NCBI GenBank assembly: GCA_003585735.1
Contig: NQOH01000001.1
Span: forward strand, 304,610-313,853
Length of the DNA: 9,244 bases
DNA from: Gardnerella kenyensis
Lineage (GTDB): Bacteria; Actinomycetota; Actinomycetes; Actinomycetales; Bifidobacteriaceae
Reading direction: 5' to 3'
Shown in pieces: positions 5,958 to 9,244 of this stretch. A program made the position numbers and the translations under genes. Position 1 is the first letter of the stretch. Every line of letters starts with the position of its first letter. The notes under the pieces are model-generated. The model was not told the DNA's origin, searched no databases, and saw only the letters and a program-made list of their open reading frames with translations.

Positions 5958-6830
5958 TCACACCGAATACTTTATAGTTAATGGAGCGTGATCAGACCAG
6001 CGCGCATCATAACTTTCAGCGCGATCAATCACAAATCCGCAAGCGCTTTCTGCAATTTCTGGAGTTGCAAACTGGTAGTCTAATCTCCAACCAACGTTAT
6101 TATCGAAAGCTTTTCCGCGCTGGCTCCACCATGTGTACGGGCCTTGAATATCTCCTGCAAGCATGCGCATAACATCCACAAACTCGTACTCGTTAATCCA
6201 GCGGTCAATATACGCGCGTTCTTCAGGCAAGAATCCTGCGCTTTTTTCATTTGCTTTAGCATTTTTAATATCAAGTGGAGTATGCGCAATATTAAAATCT
6301 CCGCACAAGATTGCTTGATTTCCGCCGCTTGCTGCTGCATCTCGAAGCTCACCTAAGCGAGTAAGCATTGTGTCCAAAAAGCGGAATTTTTGTTGCATTT
6401 TTTGCGGGTCGTCAACATTTCCGGCGTGAACATACACGGAAGCGACAGTAATTTCATAACCTTGAGGCGTACACACATCGGTTTCAATCCATCGTCCAGA
6501 ATCCACATCCTCACTTAAACCTGGCAAACCGTAGCGCTTTGCTACTACAGGAAGCGATGTAACTAACGCTACTCCAGCTCGACCTTTTACACGGCAAATT
6601 TCGTTTATGTACGTAAAATCTTCGTTTTCTTTAGGATTTGCAATATCAGTATTCTCAGATGCGCGATATCCCATTTCAATTTTCGTCATAATTGGGTCGA
6701 TTGCATCCTGCGGAGCACGCACTTCTTGCATACACCATACGTCAGGAGTGTGAGCATCGGACCAGTCAAGCATCCCCTTACGCTCGGCTGCACGAATACC
6801 ATTTAAATTTGAAGTCGTAATTGTAATCAT
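5958..6830 (-). CDS. xth: Exodeoxyribonuclease III (AP endonuclease family)
   Basis: A 290-residue enzyme of the exonuclease III/AP endonuclease fold that cleaves at abasic sites and removes 3' blocking groups in base-excision repair. Counting from the ATG at 6828-6830, the catalytic and metal-binding residues are all present: Asn8 in TSNLNGIRAA, Glu36 in MQEVRAP, Tyr133 in SVYVHAGN, Asp178 and Asn180 in CGDFNIAHTPLD, Asp251 in WRLDYQF, and Asp280/His281 in WSDHAPL. E. coli ExoIII has 268 residues, so the length is normal. An upstream in-frame GTG at 6875 would add 15 residues (MQRAYLC...) that do not belong to the family and would start within 15 bp of the terminator stem, so the ATG is preferred although its ribosome binding site is weak. 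It stands alone between the importer operon and the DUF3710 gene. Confidence 0.95.
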   Translation of the reverse strand: MITITTSNLNGIRAAERKGMLDWSDAHTPDVWCMQEVRAPQDAIDPIMTKIEMGYRASENTDIANPKENEDFTYINEICRVKGRAGVALVTSLPVVAKRYGLPGLSEDVDSGRWIETDVCTPQGYEITVASVYVHAGNVDDPQKMQQKFRFLDTMLTRLGELRDAAASGGNQAILCGDFNIAHTPLDIKNAKANEKSAGFLPEERAYIDRWINEYEFVDVMRMLAGDIQGPYTWWSQRGKAFDNNVGWRLDYQFATPEIAESACGFVIDRAESYDARWSDHAPLTIKYSV

Positions 6831-6887
6831 AAATCTAACTCTAATATGCGCGTTACACAAATATGCACGCTGCACAAAGCAAAAAGT

Positions 6888-6940
6888 AAGGTGCAGAAAT
6901 TTATAACCCGTTATTAACCAAGTTATAAACCCTGCACCTT
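6888..6940 (-). terminator. Probable intrinsic terminator of the peptide-importer operon
   Basis: AAGGTGCAG (6888-6896) pairs with CTGCACCTT (6932-6940) over 9 bp, and after a small internal loop TTATAAC (6901-6907) pairs with GTTATAA (6922-6928) over 7 bp. Reading the minus strand, the stem is preceded by an A-rich run and followed by ACTTTTTGC, a short T-tract. It lies 73 bp after the importer ATPase stop and before the exonuclease gene. The plus-strand side is also T-rich, so it could act in both directions, but no plus-strand gene is seen. Confidence 0.7.
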
Positions 6941-7013
6941 TATTTTTATTTTATTAGATTAGATTATATTAGATTAAATTAAATATTTAGATTAGTTAAT
7001 CTAATTAATTAAA
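6941..7013. repeat. A/T-only region with TTAGATTA repeats in the 3' UTR of the importer operon
   Basis: Apart from a few G and C the 73 bp are A and T. TTAGATTA-like words recur, and TTAGATTA (6987-6994) pairs with TAATCTAA (6997-7004) as an 8-bp inverted repeat with a 2-nt loop. The region separates the ATPase stop codon from the terminator hairpin. No coding potential is seen. Confidence 0.7.
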
Positions 7014-9029
7014 TTAATCCAAGCCAAGTTCCAAGTTTCCACCAGGAATTGCGTCGAGAAGATCGCGAGTGTATTCCTTTTGAGGATGATCAAACACTTC
7101 ATCGGTTGTTGCATGCTCAACAAGCTTTCCGTGTTGCATAACAACAACTTCGTCCGCAATCTGTCGAACAACAGCCAAATCGTGAGTGATGAACAAGTAG
7201 CTTAATCCGCGCTCCGCTTGCAAATCGTTAAGCAAGTGCAAAACCTGATCTTGTACAAGCACGTCCAAAGCAGACACAGCTTCGTCGCAAACGATAACGT
7301 CAGGATCCAATGCCATTGCACGCGCGATTGCAATGCGCTGACGCTGGCCACCTGAAAGCTCGTTCGGGAAGCGAGTCATAACAGAAGCAGGCATGCGAAC
7401 CATATCCAAAAGCTCACGAACACGATTCTGACGGCTCTTTTTATCGCCAATCTTATGAATACGCAAAGGCTCTTCAATAGAACGATAAATCGAATACATT
7501 GGGTCGAGCGAACCGTAAGGATTTTGGAATACTGGCTGAACGTGACGACGGAAATCAAGCAAATCTGCGCCCTTTAAGTCAGCAATATTCTTGCCTTCGT
7601 AAGTAACGGTTCCGCTTGTTGGCTTAAGAAGTCGCAAAACCATGTTTGCAACAGTAGACTTACCAGAACCGGATTCGCCCACAATTGCCAAAGTTGTGCC
7701 GCGCTTAATAGAGAACGAAACGTCATCAACAGCCTTGAAAAGCTCCTTCTTACGAGGAAGCTTAAACTCGCGAGTTAAATGGTCGACTGTAATAATATGC
7801 TCACTCTTTTCAAGAGTTTGCTCACCTACTACGTGATGCTCAAGCAAATTATCCGCGTTACCGCCATGCTCCTTAACGGAAATGATTCGCTGAGAAGCAA
7901 GGCTTGGAGCAGCAGCAACAAGTCGCTTCGTGTAAGGATGCTGTGGATGTTGCAAAACGTCCAAAGATGGACCAGATTCCACAACACGACCCTTATACAT
8001 AACAACAACGTGCTGTGCACGAGCTGCAGCCAAACCTAAATCGTGAGTAATGAACAGAACGGAAGTTCCGAGCGAATCTGTAAGCGTATGCAAATGGTCA
8101 AGAATACGCTTTTGCACAGTAACGTCGAGTGCGGAAGTTGGCTCGTCTGCAATAAGCAAATCTGGACGGCAAGCCAAACCGATAGCAATTAACGCGCGCT
8201 GACGCATACCGCCGGAAAACTCGTGCGGGAACTGGCGCGCACGAGTTGCAGCATCTGGCAAACCAGCTTCGTCAAGCAAACCAGCAATACGATCTTCAAC
8301 ACTTGCACCGACAACATACTTTTTGGCAATTTCCCAAGCTTTGTCGTCATTCACACCGTACTTGATTAAATCGTCTGCAACACGCCAACGAGTTTCGGAA
8401 CCTGGAACCCACTCTTTTTTGTAGTATTCCATGGCTTCATTCATCTTGAATTCATCAAGTCCAATTTCTGCCAAAGACTTACGTGCAGCTTCCATCAATT
8501 CTGATAATTCTTTAGAACCTAGGAATGTTTCGTCGTCATTGCCTTTGACTTCTACAGCATCGCCTGCAAGAGCTTCCGCAAGAGCAGAACGCTTCTCATG
8601 GCTTACGTCAACACCATTTGCAAGAAGAGCTTCCTTAACCTGTGTGCCAATACGCCAAACAGGGTTCAAGTTACTCATAGGATCTTGAGGCACCAATCCC
8701 ATTGCAGTGCCACGCAAAGAAGCAAACTCTTTTGGCTTTAGTTTGCTAATTTCCTGGCCTTTAAGCTTAATAGAGCCGCCAGTAACATGGCCTGTTCCTG
8801 GAAGCAAACCCAAAACTGCCATTGCAGAAGTGGACTTTCCAGAACCAGACTCACCTACGATTGCAACCCACTGGCCGGGATATACGCTAAAGCTTGCATC
8901 TCGAACAGCGTGAACAGCTTTCTTGGAATCAGTAGTGAAATCAACCTGAAGATTTTTCACTTCAAGCAATGGACCTTGCTCACGCTGCATAGCGAGAGCG
9001 TCTACATTTTTATGCGTTGAAATGCTCAT
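7014..9029 (-). CDS. Fused dual ATPase of a peptide/oligopeptide ABC importer (OppD-OppF type)
   Basis: A 671-residue protein with two complete nucleotide-binding domains that would power a Dpp/Opp-type peptide importer. Domain 1: Walker A GESGSGKST at 59-67, Q-loop Gln115, signature FSGGMRQ at 271-277, Walker B LLIADEP at 291-297, switch His329, and an OppD/F-type tail HPYTKRLVAAAP at 364-375. Domain 2: Walker A at 451-459, Q-loop Gln502, signature LSGGQRQ at 558-564, Walker B VIVCDEA at 578-584, His616, and tail EYTRDLLDAIPGG at 652-664. Both ATP sites look active. Domain 1 has about 90-100 extra residues (around 155-245) between Q-loop and signature compared with OppD. The ATG at 9027-9029 has GGAGG 10 nt upstream. 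The permease gene ends 24 bp before it, so they are one operon. Confidence 0.95.
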   Translation of the reverse strand: MSISTHKNVDALAMQREQGPLLEVKNLQVDFTTDSKKAVHAVRDASFSVYPGQWVAIVGESGSGKSTSAMAVLGLLPGTGHVTGGSIKLKGQEISKLKPKEFASLRGTAMGLVPQDPMSNLNPVWRIGTQVKEALLANGVDVSHEKRSALAEALAGDAVEVKGNDDETFLGSKELSELMEAARKSLAEIGLDEFKMNEAMEYYKKEWVPGSETRWRVADDLIKYGVNDDKAWEIAKKYVVGASVEDRIAGLLDEAGLPDAATRARQFPHEFSGGMRQRALIAIGLACRPDLLIADEPTSALDVTVQKRILDHLHTLTDSLGTSVLFITHDLGLAAARAQHVVVMYKGRVVESGPSLDVLQHPQHPYTKRLVAAAPSLASQRIISVKEHGGNADNLLEHHVVGEQTLEKSEHIITVDHLTREFKLPRKKELFKAVDDVSFSIKRGTTLAIVGESGSGKSTVANMVLRLLKPTSGTVTYEGKNIADLKGADLLDFRRHVQPVFQNPYGSLDPMYSIYRSIEEPLRIHKIGDKKSRQNRVRELLDMVRMPASVMTRFPNELSGGQRQRIAIARAMALDPDVIVCDEAVSALDVLVQDQVLHLLNDLQAERGLSYLFITHDLAVVRQIADEVVVMQHGKLVEHATTDEVFDHPQKEYTRDLLDAIPGGNLELGLD

Positions 9030-9053
9030 AAGTTTTATTCCTCCACGCTAACT

Positions 9054-9244
9054 TCACGCCTTACGGCTCTTTGGATCCAACGCATCCTTTACAGCGTCAC
9101 CCATCATAATGAAGGCAAGAACTGTAATAGCAAGCGCAAATGACGGATAGAACAATACTTCTGGACTGTTATTGAAGTACCTACTGTAAGTAGCAATATC
9201 TCCACCCCAGCTCACGGTAGTAGTTGGTAAACCAATACCAAGGA
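9054..9244 (-). CDS. Peptide ABC importer permease, DppC/OppC type (C-terminus only)
   Basis: The last 62 residues of a permease; the rest lies beyond the right edge. The visible part, LGIGLPTTTVSWGGDIA, then a membrane helix (FYPSFALAITVLAFIMMGDA) and VKDALDPKSRKA before the TGA at 9054-9056, matches the C-terminal end of BPD-type peptide permeases of the DppC/OppC class (LG-G-----SWG and the final LGD-LRDALDP motif). It forms part of the membrane channel used with the fused ATPase encoded 24 bp downstream. Confidence 0.9.
   Translation of the reverse strand, partial: LGIGLPTTTVSWGGDIATYSRYFNNSPEVLFYPSFALAITVLAFIMMGDAVKDALDPKSRKA

Noticed and set aside
6831..6875. Longer exonuclease III starting at the GTG at 6875
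   Set aside because: The extra 15 residues do not belong to the family, whose members begin near the ITTSNLNGIR motif, and the start would sit next to the terminator stem.

Overview
The window looks like chromosome of a low-GC member of the Bifidobacteriaceae, most likely Gardnerella. Genes of actinobacterial character (the DUF3710 and DUF3159 proteins, a TrmA-like methyltransferase without the iron-sulfur cysteines, a fused OppD-OppF ATPase) sit in DNA of about 40-50% GC, low for the phylum. Genus assignment is inference from gene families and composition. All credible genes lie on the minus strand, so the window reads right to left.

Right part (7014-9244): the end of a peptide-importer operon. 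It holds the C-terminus of a DppC/OppC-type permease, then a 671-residue protein with two ABC ATPase domains. The operon ends in an almost pure A/T 3' region followed by a strong stem-loop with a T-tract (6888-6940), a probable intrinsic terminator. Next is exodeoxyribonuclease III (5958-6830), a DNA repair enzyme.

Middle (2695-5798): DUF3710 protein, DUF3159 membrane protein and TrmA/RumA-family RNA methyltransferase, a gene order I recall from actinobacteria. Both short spacers of this cluster are filled with perfect or near-perfect tandem repeats (a 14-bp array and a 15-bp array). The 15-bp array continues in phase out of the 3' end of the DUF3159 gene, where one GAA-to-TAA difference separates coding repeats from non-coding ones.

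Left part (1-2694): accessory in character. A 366-bp gene-free stretch carries two large adjacent inverted repeats. It is followed by a 197-residue DUF4097-like beta-repeat protein, a 94-residue protein with paired CxxC motifs, and a 13-codon ORF that overlaps the 94-residue gene by ATGA. The window's left edge is most of an ABC-F ATPase of the Lsa type (ribosomal protection against lincosamides, streptogramin A and pleuromutilins). Its roughly 30% GC and low-GC-Firmicute-like sequence suggest it was acquired by transfer.

No tRNA, rRNA, CRISPR array, transposase or integrase was seen. The best candidates for something undescribed are the double hairpin at 2422-2522, the minisatellite-filled spacers of the DUF3710-DUF3159-methyltransferase cluster, and the junction between the 94-residue gene and the ABC-F gene.
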